Positions 1-8,746 of a DNA stretch of 64,000 nt are shown in pieces. This DNA is from CAWJTN01 sp963845895. GTDB taxonomy: Bacteria; Patescibacteriota; Microgenomatia; UBA1406; GWC2-37-13. The translations under genes and the position numbers were made by a program. The stretch is from the NCBI GenBank assembly GCA_963845895.1, contig CAWJTN010000001.1, positions 310,001 through 374,000 on the forward strand. Reading direction: 5' to 3'. The notes beneath the pieces were generated by a model. The model was not told the origin of the DNA. It did not search any database and saw only the letters and a list, made by a program, of their open reading frames with translations. Position 1 is the stretch's first letter. Every line of letters begins with the position of its first letter.

Positions 1-627
1 GTTATTTCGCGGCTGCAACATGATAAAAAGAGAGTTGCAATTCTAGTTGAAAAAATACTCTATTATCAAACTCTACTCCTAGCACCTACAATCATTGGCA
101 TTGCTCTAATAATGCCAATATTAATATTGATAATTCCTAAATATAATTATTGGGTGCCGGCATTACCTTTATTTTATTTATTTTGTTTTTCTTCCTTTTT
201 TTCTTCTTACTCCACTCCTTTTATGAATTTATTTAATGCTTTAGGTAAAGTAAGAATCTCTCTATCTTTTATGTTTTTTTGGACTGTAATTACGTGGATA
301 TTTACACCTACTTTTACTAAATTATTTGGTTTATATGGTTTTCCTATTACACAAGTTCTGCTTTCTCTAACTTTTATAGCTGTGGTTTATGTAGCTAAGA
401 AAGAAATATCATTTAATTTCTTCAAACCAATCTATAGAGCAATAATTTCTTCAATTCTTATGGGAATAATGGTATTCTTCACTTTAACCTTCGGATATAG
501 CCTAAATCTCATCTTTAAAGCTATTTTAGGTATAATCATAGGAGGATTAAGTTATTTAATTATTTTAAGACTAGTATTTAATATTAATCTAATATTTGAA
601 ATTAAATCTATTTTTTTTAATGAATAA
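1..627 (+). CDS. Polysaccharide flippase (Wzx/MATE-like), C-terminal part
   Basis: The reading frame is open from the left window edge, so this is the C-terminal ~208 residues of a longer gene; the first internal ATG at 112 is not its start. The protein is almost entirely hydrophobic, with at least five membrane segments separated by short charged loops. The segment about GFPITQVLLSLTF resembles the C-terminal helices of oligosaccharide flippases of the MATE/MviN superfamily. Such proteins move lipid-linked glycans across the cytoplasmic membrane. It is followed by, and overlaps by 8 bases (ATGAATAA), a family 2 glycosyltransferase, which fits a glycan-assembly operon. The family call rests on hydropathy and context, so it is moderate. 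Confidence 0.6.
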   Translation, partial: VISRLQHDKKRVAILVEKILYYQTLLLAPTIIGIALIMPILILIIPKYNYWVPALPLFYLFCFSSFFSSYSTPFMNLFNALGKVRISLSFMFFWTVITWIFTPTFTKLFGLYGFPITQVLLSLTFIAVVYVAKKEISFNFFKPIYRAIISSILMGIMVFFTLTFGYSLNLIFKAILGIIIGGLSYLIILRLVFNINLIFEIKSIFFNE

Positions 628-1534
628 GATATCAGCGATTATTGTTGTAAAAAACAATCCTCCCCATCTTATTGAAACTATAAATTCAATTAACGGTCTT
701 GTGGAAGAAATAATAATAGGAAATATTGATATTAGAGAAGATTTGAAAAAAAACTTGACCTTAAATAAAAAAGTAAGGTTGGTAAATATAGCAAAACAAA
801 CACCTTTTGCCGATTTTGTTAAGGAGGATCTAAAAAAAGAAACTAAAGGAAACTACATCTTATATTTGGACCCAGATGAAATATTTCCTGAAGCAATAAA
901 AACGTTTCTAACTGAAAATCTAGAAAAATATGATTTTTATAATTTCCCTAGAAAAAATATTATTTTTGGAAAGTGGATTATGCATTCACGCTGGTGGCCA
1001 GATCACCAACTAAGATTATTCAGAAAAAATTCTGTAGTTTGGCCCAAGTCAATACACCCGATAGTAAAACCAAAAGGTAAGGGCTTTACCTTTAACGATG
1101 AAGAAAAAAACTCTATCATTCACTACAACTACGATAACTTGGATCAATATCTGGAAAAAGCCATTAGATATGCTAAATCAGAAGCTGCGACAAAAATACA
1201 AAACAAAGAAGAATATACGTTAGCTTCTGCAATTAAACAAGCAACTTCCGAATTTATTAGTCGTTTTTTTGCTCACGAAGGATATAAAGACCGCATGCAT
1301 GGTTTCTCTCTTGCAGTACTGCAGATGTTTTACTATTTCTTAGTTTATTTTTACTACTGGGAAGGAAAAAAATATTTTTCGGTTGACCAAAAACAATTGC
1401 TGAACTATTCCAGAAATTATTTTAAAGAGAGTTTAAAAGAAATAAATTATTGGCTTGTCAAAAAAAAGCTAGCTAAATCATTAAGAAGAATAAAGCTAAA
1501 ATTAGAAAATATTGCCTTAAAAGTTTTAAAATAG
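620..1534 (+). CDS. Family 2 glycosyltransferase, WaaE/KdtX-like
   Basis: This 304-residue protein has a GT-A fold signature: an N-terminal ISAIIVVKN strand, a DPDE metal/nucleotide-sugar motif at residues 84-87, and the RWWPDHQLRLFRK segment near residues 125-137. That segment is typical of the WaaE-like branch that adds sugars to lipid-linked or LPS-core-like acceptors. I chose the ATG at 620 because its overlap ATGAATAA with the flippase stop is a normal translational-coupling arrangement, and because the eight residues encoded from an ATG at 596 precede the conserved core without similarity. It is related to the enzyme at 16286. The donor and acceptor sugars cannot be read from the sequence. 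Confidence 0.85.
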   Translation: MNKISAIIVVKNNPPHLIETINSINGLVEEIIIGNIDIREDLKKNLTLNKKVRLVNIAKQTPFADFVKEDLKKETKGNYILYLDPDEIFPEAIKTFLTENLEKYDFYNFPRKNIIFGKWIMHSRWWPDHQLRLFRKNSVVWPKSIHPIVKPKGKGFTFNDEEKNSIIHYNYDNLDQYLEKAIRYAKSEAATKIQNKEEYTLASAIKQATSEFISRFFAHEGYKDRMHGFSLAVLQMFYYFLVYFYYWEGKKYFSVDQKQLLNYSRNYFKESLKEINYWLVKKKLAKSLRRIKLKLENIALKVLK

Positions 1535-1543
1535 ATAATAATT

Positions 1544-3478
1544 ATGAAACAATTTCTTCAAAGAAATCGAATTGGCATATTGTTTTTATTATTAGGCATT
1601 CTCCACAGATTAGTTTTTTTACTGTTTATTAATCATATGTTTGATTTCCGAAATATTTTAGCTCTTGTCAAATCTGTTGTTGATACTGGAGATCTTTCTG
1701 CCGGATTTTATACGGTAAAAAAGGCAGGCTTAGAAATTCAGCTCTATGGTAAAATTTATTATCAGTTGGCTGCAATTTGGTTAATCCTGCTTGAAAAATT
1801 AAAAATTTTAAATATATCTTCCTTAAGTAATCCTTTTCAATGGAATCCACTTTTCTATCAGATTATTTTAATTAAACTTTTTCAATTTTTTTATGATTTT
1901 ATTCTTTTATTTTTTATGTATAAATTAGGAGAAATATTAGAAATAAAAAATAAGAGTTTAGTCATCTTTTTCTGGGCTATTAATTCATTTATGGTATTTC
2001 CAGCTTACGCTATGTTCCAATCAGATCTTGCCATGATGGCCTTCATGACAGGAGGAATATATTTTGCTGTTAAAAGTCTTAAAGACTCTAATAACAATGT
2101 TAAATTTAAATTAGCTTCTTTGTTTTTATTTGCGTTAGGTGCAGTAATTAAACAAACCCCAATCCTCATTGTGCCTTTTACAATAATTTTATTTTCAAAC
2201 TCAATAGTTTCGTTTATTCTTTATTCCTCTTCATTTACCTTATTTTATTTAATTTTGAGTCAGCCTTGGTCAGCAGACGCTCTACTAATGAGACAATTTT
2301 TCCTTAATTCAAAAGAGTCTATGGCTTTATTTAATTTTCAATTAAATAGCGTTCCTGTATTTCTATTTCTTTATTTTTCTTTATTATTTCTTCTTTTTTT
2401 TAAGGGAAAAGGGTTCTTTCAAAAACCTTTTAGTTTTTTTTTACTAACAATCATTATTTTGGTAACTGTATATATAAGTGAAAGCGCAGATTTATTTTTT
2501 CCCCAATTTACGATTTGGATTATGCCTCTACTTACTTTGTTAATTTTGCTTAAACCGGAATATACAATTTTTATGTTAGCTCCTGTTATTGGTTTTTTTA
2601 AACGAAGCATGATAGATAATGATTTTTTAGCAGGATCTCTTTCATCAAGCTTTTCTTCTTCTCTGTCTGATTTGCCAAAATATGAAGTACTATCAAAGAC
2701 TTTTATTAACCCTATACTCCTGGATTATCTCCTTAATACATTCGTTGTTCTCCTTTATTTTTACTTATTTATCTTATTGTTAAGAGAATTAAAGATCTTT
2801 TTTTTCCAAATAAACTCTCCTTTTTTAAACTTTATACAACAAAACTACAAAAAAATTTTAATAGTTATCTTTTTAAGTTATTATGTACTTCTTTCTTTAG
2901 ATTTTATTATTAAATCAAATTTAATCGTCCTTAATAATAACAAAAATCAGGAAATCTCTGAAAAAATTTCTCCCGCTAAGAATCCTATCTCAATTAATAT
3001 ATATAATCCCGAAAGAATTACTGTAAACGCTTTAGAGTTTAAGGTTTTAAGAAAGAACAATAATGTTTTAGATAATATAATTTTTAAATTTACTGATCTT
3101 AAAACTAATAAAATTATTTACGAGCAAAAATATTCTGATTATTTTTTTCCCACTACTGAAGGAGTTATAACCGTTTTTTTAAATAAGGGAATTAATAATG
3201 AGGAATTTGCACTAAATATATCTGAAGAATTTAATAAAGATGATGTTTTTTTTAATAAAGTAAGACTAATCAAAAATAGCAATGCAAAAAAAGACTTGCT
3301 TACTATTAATTACAAAGATAACCCATTTCAAATAACTTTACGGGGTAATTTACCTTACAATTTGTTGTTAGCAAATTATTTAGAAAATATTACTAAGCAA
3401 CCTAAATTTTTTGCGATTTATTATTTTTTTGTTTCTGGCTGTACTTGTTCTATTTTTATTCTCTCTAGGCTTACTTAA
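1544..3478 (+). CDS. Polytopic membrane protein, GT-C glycosyltransferase-like
   Basis: This 644-residue protein has about ten to twelve hydrophobic segments in its first 450 residues, then a further membrane anchor near 452-470 and a ~150-residue polar C-terminal domain predicted to lie outside. The motif FQSDLAMMAFMTGG (residues ~163-176) and the downstream KQTPILIVPF resemble the loops of GT-C mannosyl/glucosyltransferases that use polyprenyl-phosphate sugars. It follows the GT2 gene after a 9-base gap, so the two are probably co-transcribed. It ends 7 bases from the convergent gene on the minus strand. The exact GT family is uncertain. Confidence 0.6.
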   Translation: MKQFLQRNRIGILFLLLGILHRLVFLLFINHMFDFRNILALVKSVVDTGDLSAGFYTVKKAGLEIQLYGKIYYQLAAIWLILLEKLKILNISSLSNPFQWNPLFYQIILIKLFQFFYDFILLFFMYKLGEILEIKNKSLVIFFWAINSFMVFPAYAMFQSDLAMMAFMTGGIYFAVKSLKDSNNNVKFKLASLFLFALGAVIKQTPILIVPFTIILFSNSIVSFILYSSSFTLFYLILSQPWSADALLMRQFFLNSKESMALFNFQLNSVPVFLFLYFSLLFLLFFKGKGFFQKPFSFFLLTIIILVTVYISESADLFFPQFTIWIMPLLTLLILLKPEYTIFMLAPVIGFFKRSMIDNDFLAGSLSSSFSSSLSDLPKYEVLSKTFINPILLDYLLNTFVVLLYFYLFILLLRELKIFFFQINSPFLNFIQQNYKKILIVIFLSYYVLLSLDFIIKSNLIVLNNNKNQEISEKISPAKNPISINIYNPERITVNALEFKVLRKNNNVLDNIIFKFTDLKTNKIIYEQKYSDYFFPTTEGVITVFLNKGINNEEFALNISEEFNKDDVFFNKVRLIKNSNAKKDLLTINYKDNPFQITLRGNLPYNLLLANYLENITKQPKFFAIYYFFVSGCTCSIFILSRLT

Positions 3479-3485
3479 TAATTAC

Positions 3486-3723
3486 TTAAATTAACTTATA
3501 AACACTAATCTTACCGTTACCGTAAATCTTTTGGGCATTTTTAGGTTTACATTTAATCATTATTTTATCTTTATCTGGAAGTTCCCTTATTTCATAAACA
3601 TATCGTACCTCCTTAAGCATTGAGCAATCCATATCTTGCATTTTTTTTAGTCTATCTTCATAAGGAACACTTGTCAGAGTCAACTGTAATAAATCGGAAA
3701 AATAAGTAGGTTTTCCAGAAAAA
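3486..3723 (-). pseudogene. Displaced C-terminal tail of the GT-C gene at 3658-5181
   Basis: This stretch continues the 3658-5181 gene in the +1-shifted frame. It encodes a soluble tail of about 78 residues, rich in charged residues and ending GKISVYKLI. It has no start codon of its own near the junction; an ATG at 3818 in the same frame lies inside the upstream part of the same gene and is not a credible start. The tail ends in TAA at 3486-3488, 7 bases from the convergent gene. It is listed separately only because the sequence as given cannot be read in one frame. Confidence 0.6.
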
Positions 3724-5181
3724 TGCCGAAACATATGCTGTATCAGCATAGGTGTAGATATCATTTGATTTTGTAAAGTCCTTCCACTTTTCATTGTATA
3801 AAGGGGTGAGTACGGCACCTTCGGGTTGCCTACTTAAAAAATCAAGGGCTTTCATTTCTTCCTTTGAAACATAAGTAGCACCTGGAGTCACCATAAAAAG
3901 TCTTATTAAATCATAAGATGTTGGAATCGAAAGAAGAATTATAAAAGACACTAAAATATAAGAAATAATTTTTTTATTTTTCAGCAAAGCATAAACCAGC
4001 TTTGTCAGATATATAGTTGATAGAAAAATTACATATAAAAAAAATTGGATTGTATTCCACCATTGAGCCTTTTGAACCAAAAGAAGAGTAAGTAGTGTGG
4101 CAAAAATTATTGTTACAAAAATACTTATATCAAATCTATCTAACTTTCCTTTCACAAACATGATTAAGAGATAAATTAATCCAAAAAATCTAGTTCCTAA
4201 ATAAAAAAATAAGAATATTAGAAGATTTAGTGATTCTATTGCAATTAATCTAGGTCCAATGCCATGTTGTATTAAAAAGTATCGTGCGTCAGTAAGATGT
4301 TGTAGATAAAATTGATCGGGAGATTCTGTAATTGGATGAACCAAGGCAAATGGAGCAAAGCCGAATACTGCTCCTGTTTTAACTGATTGAAAAGGATTGT
4401 AAAAGAATATTACAGCTACAGATGAAAAAAAACCCAGGATAATAAAATAAATAAAAGTTCTTTTAAATTTTTTTAATAAATCGAACAAGAGGTAAACACC
4501 AACTGTGCATAAACTTATAATTCCATAAAATTTAAGACCCAGTATAAAAAATAAAGCTATTCCGATAAAAAATATATTTTTTAGTGTATTTTTTTCTTTT
4601 AATAGAATTAATATCCAAAGTAAAAAAAGAAGAGAAAATGCATAAGATAGATTAGACATCATGTGCATTATTGGTTGAGGTAGTAGGGTTGAAGAACCAT
4701 TGATCGTTCCATGATGATAGAGAGTCAGAAAATATGAAAAAGATCCTGCAAAATAATTAAAAAAAAGAAAGAGGGCGACAAATAACTTATCATCTTTTAC
4801 TTTTCTTGCCAGGATAACTAAAAGTAATGTAAAAATAATAAACCAAACAACAGGAAAGATTTTAAAATAAGTAGTAATTGATGATATTCCTATCTTTGTT
4901 AATAGAAAAATAAAAAAATCAAGTAAATAATTGTAACCGTAAAGATTTTCACCCGAAAAAGTTGGAGCCACAAAAGGAAATTTATTAAAAGAAACATTAG
5001 CTATAGCCAGATGCCAAATAGCATCATGTCCGTTCACCCCCCAAAAATTTATCCCGCAAGCATCTTTAAAACAATAGAATGATCCGCTTGGAAAAACCAC
5101 TAACATGAACAAGAAAAACGCAGGAACGATTATAAAAAGTAAGAATTTATTTTTTTTGATATAATCGATTGCATGCTTCAT
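3658..5181 (-). CDS. GT-C glycosyltransferase-like membrane protein, frameshifted near its C-terminus
   Basis: The 507-codon frame encodes about eleven membrane segments and an N-terminal periplasmic loop containing NGHDAIWHLAIANVSF, a layout seen in CPR GT-C proteins that use lipid-linked sugars. Residues up to DTAYVSAF match the expected family pattern. The frame then runs into unrelated residues and stops at 3658, while the expected continuation SGKPTYFSDLLQLTLTSVPYE lies in the next frame. Removing one T from the T5 run (plus-strand A5, 3719-3723) restores a single frame down to the stop at 3486. Start ATG at 5181 overlaps the divergent gene at 5173. This is either a sequence error, a decaying gene or a slippage site. 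Confidence 0.65.
   Translation of the reverse strand: MKHAIDYIKKNKFLLFIIVPAFFLFMLVVFPSGSFYCFKDACGINFWGVNGHDAIWHLAIANVSFNKFPFVAPTFSGENLYGYNYLLDFFIFLLTKIGISSITTYFKIFPVVWFIIFTLLLVILARKVKDDKLFVALFLFFNYFAGSFSYFLTLYHHGTINGSSTLLPQPIMHMMSNLSYAFSLLFLLWILILLKEKNTLKNIFFIGIALFFILGLKFYGIISLCTVGVYLLFDLLKKFKRTFIYFIILGFFSSVAVIFFYNPFQSVKTGAVFGFAPFALVHPITESPDQFYLQHLTDARYFLIQHGIGPRLIAIESLNLLIFLFFYLGTRFFGLIYLLIMFVKGKLDRFDISIFVTIIFATLLTLLLVQKAQWWNTIQFFLYVIFLSTIYLTKLVYALLKNKKIISYILVSFIILLSIPTSYDLIRLFMVTPGATYVSKEEMKALDFLSRQPEGAVLTPLYNEKWKDFTKSNDIYTYADTAYVSAFFWKTYLFFRFITVDSDKCSL
5160..5172 (+). promoter_or_regulatory. -10 box for leaderless transcription of the GT2 gene at 5173
   Basis: TATAAT lies at 5160-5165 and the start codon of the plus-strand gene at 5173, seven bases after the box. 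Transcription would therefore start on or next to the A of the ATG. No clear -35 element is seen upstream, which is coding sequence of the divergent gene. Confidence 0.5.
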
Positions 5182-6000
5182 AAGCTAGCTATAATTACGG
5201 TCGTTTACGAAAATTATACAGTACTTAAAGATTTCTTAAAGAGTTTAGAACAACAGTCAAACAAAAACTTTAAATTATTTATAATCGATTTATCGATACA
5301 TCGAAACACAATTTCAATTAAAGAAATAGACTCAATACTAATATATGCAGATAACAAAGGTTATTCTCATGGAATAAATTTAGGTATAAGAAAAGCCATT
5401 GAAGAAGATTTTAAGTTATTTTGCATTTTAAATAATGATACTTATTTTAAAGAGAATTTTGTCAATTTAGTTCTTCAGTCCATTCTTAAACATCCTTCTT
5501 CCATAATTGGTGGAAAAATCTATTATGCTCCAGGATATGAATATCATAAGAACAGATATAGAAAAGATGATTTAGGTAAAGTTATCTGGTTTGCAGGTGG
5601 AAAAATCGATTGGGCTCATGCTTTAACTCCTCATATTGGAGTCGATGAAGTTGATAATGGTCAATTTAATAAATTTAAAGAAGTAGATTTTATAAATGGT
5701 GCGCTAATGCTTTTTGATAAAACGGTAACAGACAAAGTAGGTCTTTGGAATGAGAGTTATTTTCTCTATTTTGAAGATGCAGACATTTGTGTTAGAGCAA
5801 AAATGTCGGGGATAAAACTTTATTATGACCCATCTTTAGTTATCTGGCACAAAAATTCTCAGTCAACAGGCGGATCAGGATCAATTCTTCATCAAAAATA
5901 TCAAAGAATTAATCAACTTAAATTTGGTTTGAAATATGCTCCAATCAGAACTAAGCTCCACTTATTAAAAAATTATTTATTTAAAATGCTACAACCATAA
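5173..6000 (+). CDS. Family 2 glycosyltransferase (rhamnosyltransferase-like)
   Basis: This 275-residue cytoplasmic enzyme has the GT-A order of motifs: LAIITVVYENYTVLKDFL at the N-terminus, NND at residues 87-89 for metal and nucleotide-sugar binding, NGALMLFDK near 177, and FEDADICVRA near 203, where the acidic pair supplies the catalytic base. The DNA-level start is forced: the conserved core begins at residue 5, so the ATG at 5173 is the only reasonable choice, although it overlaps the divergent gene by nine bases. It heads a plus-strand run with the GT-C genes at 6009 and 7637. Overall it resembles the WcaA/RfbF-type branch; the sugar specificity is unknown. Confidence 0.85.
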   Translation: MLHKLAIITVVYENYTVLKDFLKSLEQQSNKNFKLFIIDLSIHRNTISIKEIDSILIYADNKGYSHGINLGIRKAIEEDFKLFCILNNDTYFKENFVNLVLQSILKHPSSIIGGKIYYAPGYEYHKNRYRKDDLGKVIWFAGGKIDWAHALTPHIGVDEVDNGQFNKFKEVDFINGALMLFDKTVTDKVGLWNESYFLYFEDADICVRAKMSGIKLYYDPSLVIWHKNSQSTGGSGSILHQKYQRINQLKFGLKYAPIRTKLHLLKNYLFKMLQP

Positions 6001-6008
6001 TTTAGTAG

Positions 6009-7646
6009 ATGACAGCTCATTCTAAAAAAATCTATCTATTCATTCTTGTTGTATTGACTGTAATCGGTTTTTTATTAAGGATATATAGAATTAATAGTCT
6101 TCCTCCACCTGATGTTGATGAATATGGTGTTGGATACAATGCCTATTCGATAGCAACAACTGGACAAGACGAATGGGGATTTAAATTTCCGCTCTTTTTT
6201 AGATCATTTGGAGATTATAAATTACCTTTAGATATTTATTTTTCCTCTACATTCTTTAAACTATTTAAGCCTAGCATAACTTGGCTTAGAGCACCAGCTA
6301 TAATTTTTGGAACATTATATATTCCATCAATGTACTTATTTATACAACTTCTTTTTAATAGTTCTCTGCTAGCGCTTTTTGGAGCTTTTTTGATGACATT
6401 TTCACCTTATGGAATATTTTTTTCAAGAATATCATCTGCTAGTATCTCTCAAAGTTTTCTTACATTTTCTTCCATATTGATGTTTTTGTATTTTTTAAAA
6501 AATAATAAAAAAGTATTTATAGTTTTGTCTTTTCTATTACTTAGTCTATCTTTATATGCTTATCCTTCTGCCTGGATTGCAGCTCCTTTGATGGCGATCG
6601 GATATATATTTGTATTATTCATTAGCGGTAAAAAACACTTCACTTATTTTATTCTCATTTTTTTTATTTTCCTTATCCCCATCATCTGGCAGTTTTTCAG
6701 TGGTGGAAGTTCTGTTCGGCTTGAACATAGTACTTTCAGCAGTGGAATAATCTTGGAAATAAACGAATTCCGCCATCACACCAATAACGATATTATAGTT
6801 AAGTTTTTCCACAATAAATTAACTTACTCGATCTATACTTTTTTGCAAAATTACGTTAAACACTTTGATTTAAGCTATCTGATTTTTAAGGAGGCGAACG
6901 TAGTTCAACAACGTAGTCCTTATCCTCCCGTCTATTTTATACTTATCCCATTTTATTATCTAGGTTTGATTTTCCTATTTAAGAATTACAAAAAACCTAT
7001 CATTTTGCTGATACTTTTATGGATATTTATTTCACCTTTACCTTCTGCACTAACAGAAGGAGCCGTTAACCCTAAGCGATATTTAACTTTTCTAGGTAGT
7101 GATATTGTTATCATTCTAGGAGGAATTCAATTAACTCAATTACTAAAAAAGGGGAATGTTTTATTGTTCATTACGTCAATTCTCATTTTACAAATATGCC
7201 ACTTCATTTATTTCTTTTTTATTACTTATCAATCTTTGTCTTTGAACCTTTACTTTAAGGGAAACACAATTTCAGACTTTGTTAAAAAATATTATCAAAA
7301 AGCAGATGTTATTGTTTATTCAACCGAAGAGCTAGGAGAACCTCAAATCTATCCTCTGTTTTCACTACTTTACCCGTCTAAAAAATATGTAGCAGAAAAA
7401 AAATATAAGTATATTAGCAATTGGTATTATATAAAACCTTTCGACAAGTTCTACTATTCTAACGAACTCAATGATATAAGCCAAAAAGTTTCTGATAATA
7501 TTTATAGTAAAAAAATTATTGGATTATTTTCGGAAGATGAATTAACTAAACTTATTAGGAATAATTGTTACCAAACTCTAGAAAAATATATACAGATACA
7601 ACCTTATAAAATTTATCGTGGAGTTTCATTTAAATCATGTCAATAA
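6009..7646 (+). CDS. GT-C (PMT/ArnT-like) glycosyltransferase
   Basis: The 545-residue protein begins with a membrane helix followed by a first outer loop containing DVDEYGVGYNAYSIATTGQDE (about residues 35-55). The acidic DE pairs in this loop mark the PMT_2/ArnT group, which moves a sugar from polyprenyl phosphate to an outside acceptor. Ten or more further membrane helices follow, and the last ~130 residues are soluble. The gene at 19020 encodes a clear relative with the same loop (NADEAAFGYNTYSILKTGRDE). It lies 8 bases after the GT2 gene and its stop overlaps the next start by 10 bases. Confidence 0.75.
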   Translation: MTAHSKKIYLFILVVLTVIGFLLRIYRINSLPPPDVDEYGVGYNAYSIATTGQDEWGFKFPLFFRSFGDYKLPLDIYFSSTFFKLFKPSITWLRAPAIIFGTLYIPSMYLFIQLLFNSSLLALFGAFLMTFSPYGIFFSRISSASISQSFLTFSSILMFLYFLKNNKKVFIVLSFLLLSLSLYAYPSAWIAAPLMAIGYIFVLFISGKKHFTYFILIFFIFLIPIIWQFFSGGSSVRLEHSTFSSGIILEINEFRHHTNNDIIVKFFHNKLTYSIYTFLQNYVKHFDLSYLIFKEANVVQQRSPYPPVYFILIPFYYLGLIFLFKNYKKPIILLILLWIFISPLPSALTEGAVNPKRYLTFLGSDIVIILGGIQLTQLLKKGNVLLFITSILILQICHFIYFFFITYQSLSLNLYFKGNTISDFVKKYYQKADVIVYSTEELGEPQIYPLFSLLYPSKKYVAEKKYKYISNWYYIKPFDKFYYSNELNDISQKVSDNIYSKKIIGLFSEDELTKLIRNNCYQTLEKYIQIQPYKIYRGVSFKSCQ

Positions 7647-8746
7647 TCCTTATTTTCCTAGTTTGGTTCCTTTTAGTGATATCTCATCTAAATTATCCTA
7701 TTTTCTCTTTACAAGAGGTTCAGTATGTTCCTGATATTTTTCTGCATTTAATTTCTCCAGACTTTTTATGGATAACCCGTATTATCAGTGTATTTATTGT
7801 ACTTTTCTTTATGTACCAGCTCTCAATAAAATTTAAAAAAAACATTTTTGCTACCATCGTTATAGCTACATCTCCTTGGATTTTTATTTTATCTAAAGAA
7901 TATAATCCAGTTACCTACTTGGTCTTAATGTCTTATGCAATTTTAATCAAAGAAAAAGTTTCAAAAATGTTAGTTTATTTCTCTTATCTTGTGTTCTTTT
8001 TTTTAATATCTTTAATCTTAAAAAACTCTAATTCTAATTACTTTGTCGAAAAAATATTAATTTTAAAGAATCAATTTAATTTCTCTAGTCTTTTTTTTCA
8101 GATGGAAAATATTTCATTTTATTTTCATGTTCCTAAAGTTGGTTATTTTCTGATTCCTACATTAATTATATTTTTATTAGGGCTCTCAAAATTAAAAAAA
8201 ATTAAAAGATTGTTTTTATTATTACTCTTCGCGTTTATTTTCTATTTTTATTATCCTACCAACCATTTTATTTTTGCAGGTTTAGGTTTTATTATCTTTT
8301 TTCAGCTTATTATTCTCTACGGCTATGAACAAATGAACAACCGCCTAATTAATATTATTTTTATATTACTTATTCTAATTAATTTTTCTTTCTTTCTAGA
8401 AAGCTATTTTCGACATTATCAGATAAAGTACGGCGCTGAAAGAAAATATGCGGAGTTAAAACTCATCCATTATATTCAGAAATCTAAATTTAGTAAAATA
8501 TATTTTCTAAAAAATGGCGATATTCAGAAATGGTTTAAAATATATAGTTATCATTACATTATGCCAAAATCAGAATTTGACTTAGATGAAAAGAAATTAA
8601 ATAGAGTAAAAAATGAATGCTTCAACAAAGAAACTCTTTGTGTTATTGACCAAGATCTATTGAAATCAATCGCTCTTAAAGAAGATGACTCCAGATTAAC
8701 GTTTATTAGAAATAGTGACGGACTTAAGGTTTATTACTTGCTTTAA
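7637..8746 (+). CDS. Polytopic membrane protein, probable truncated-type GT-C enzyme
   Basis: This 369-residue protein has about eight hydrophobic segments and a soluble C-terminal region of ~100 residues, similar in layout to the preceding GT-C gene but without the long first half. The short outer loop near residue 20-40 (PIFSLQEVQYVPDIFLHLISPDF) has the position of the GT-C acceptor loop but lacks an obvious DE motif. Its start lies inside the end of the upstream gene (10-base overlap), indicating co-translation. Its 3' end overlaps the convergent gene by 51 bases. A role in glycan assembly is inferred from context only. Confidence 0.5.
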   Translation: MSIILIFLVWFLLVISHLNYPIFSLQEVQYVPDIFLHLISPDFLWITRIISVFIVLFFMYQLSIKFKKNIFATIVIATSPWIFILSKEYNPVTYLVLMSYAILIKEKVSKMLVYFSYLVFFFLISLILKNSNSNYFVEKILILKNQFNFSSLFFQMENISFYFHVPKVGYFLIPTLIIFLLGLSKLKKIKRLFLLLLFAFIFYFYYPTNHFIFAGLGFIIFFQLIILYGYEQMNNRLINIIFILLILINFSFFLESYFRHYQIKYGAERKYAELKLIHYIQKSKFSKIYFLKNGDIQKWFKIYSYHYIMPKSEFDLDEKKLNRVKNECFNKETLCVIDQDLLKSIALKEDDSRLTFIRNSDGLKVYYLL

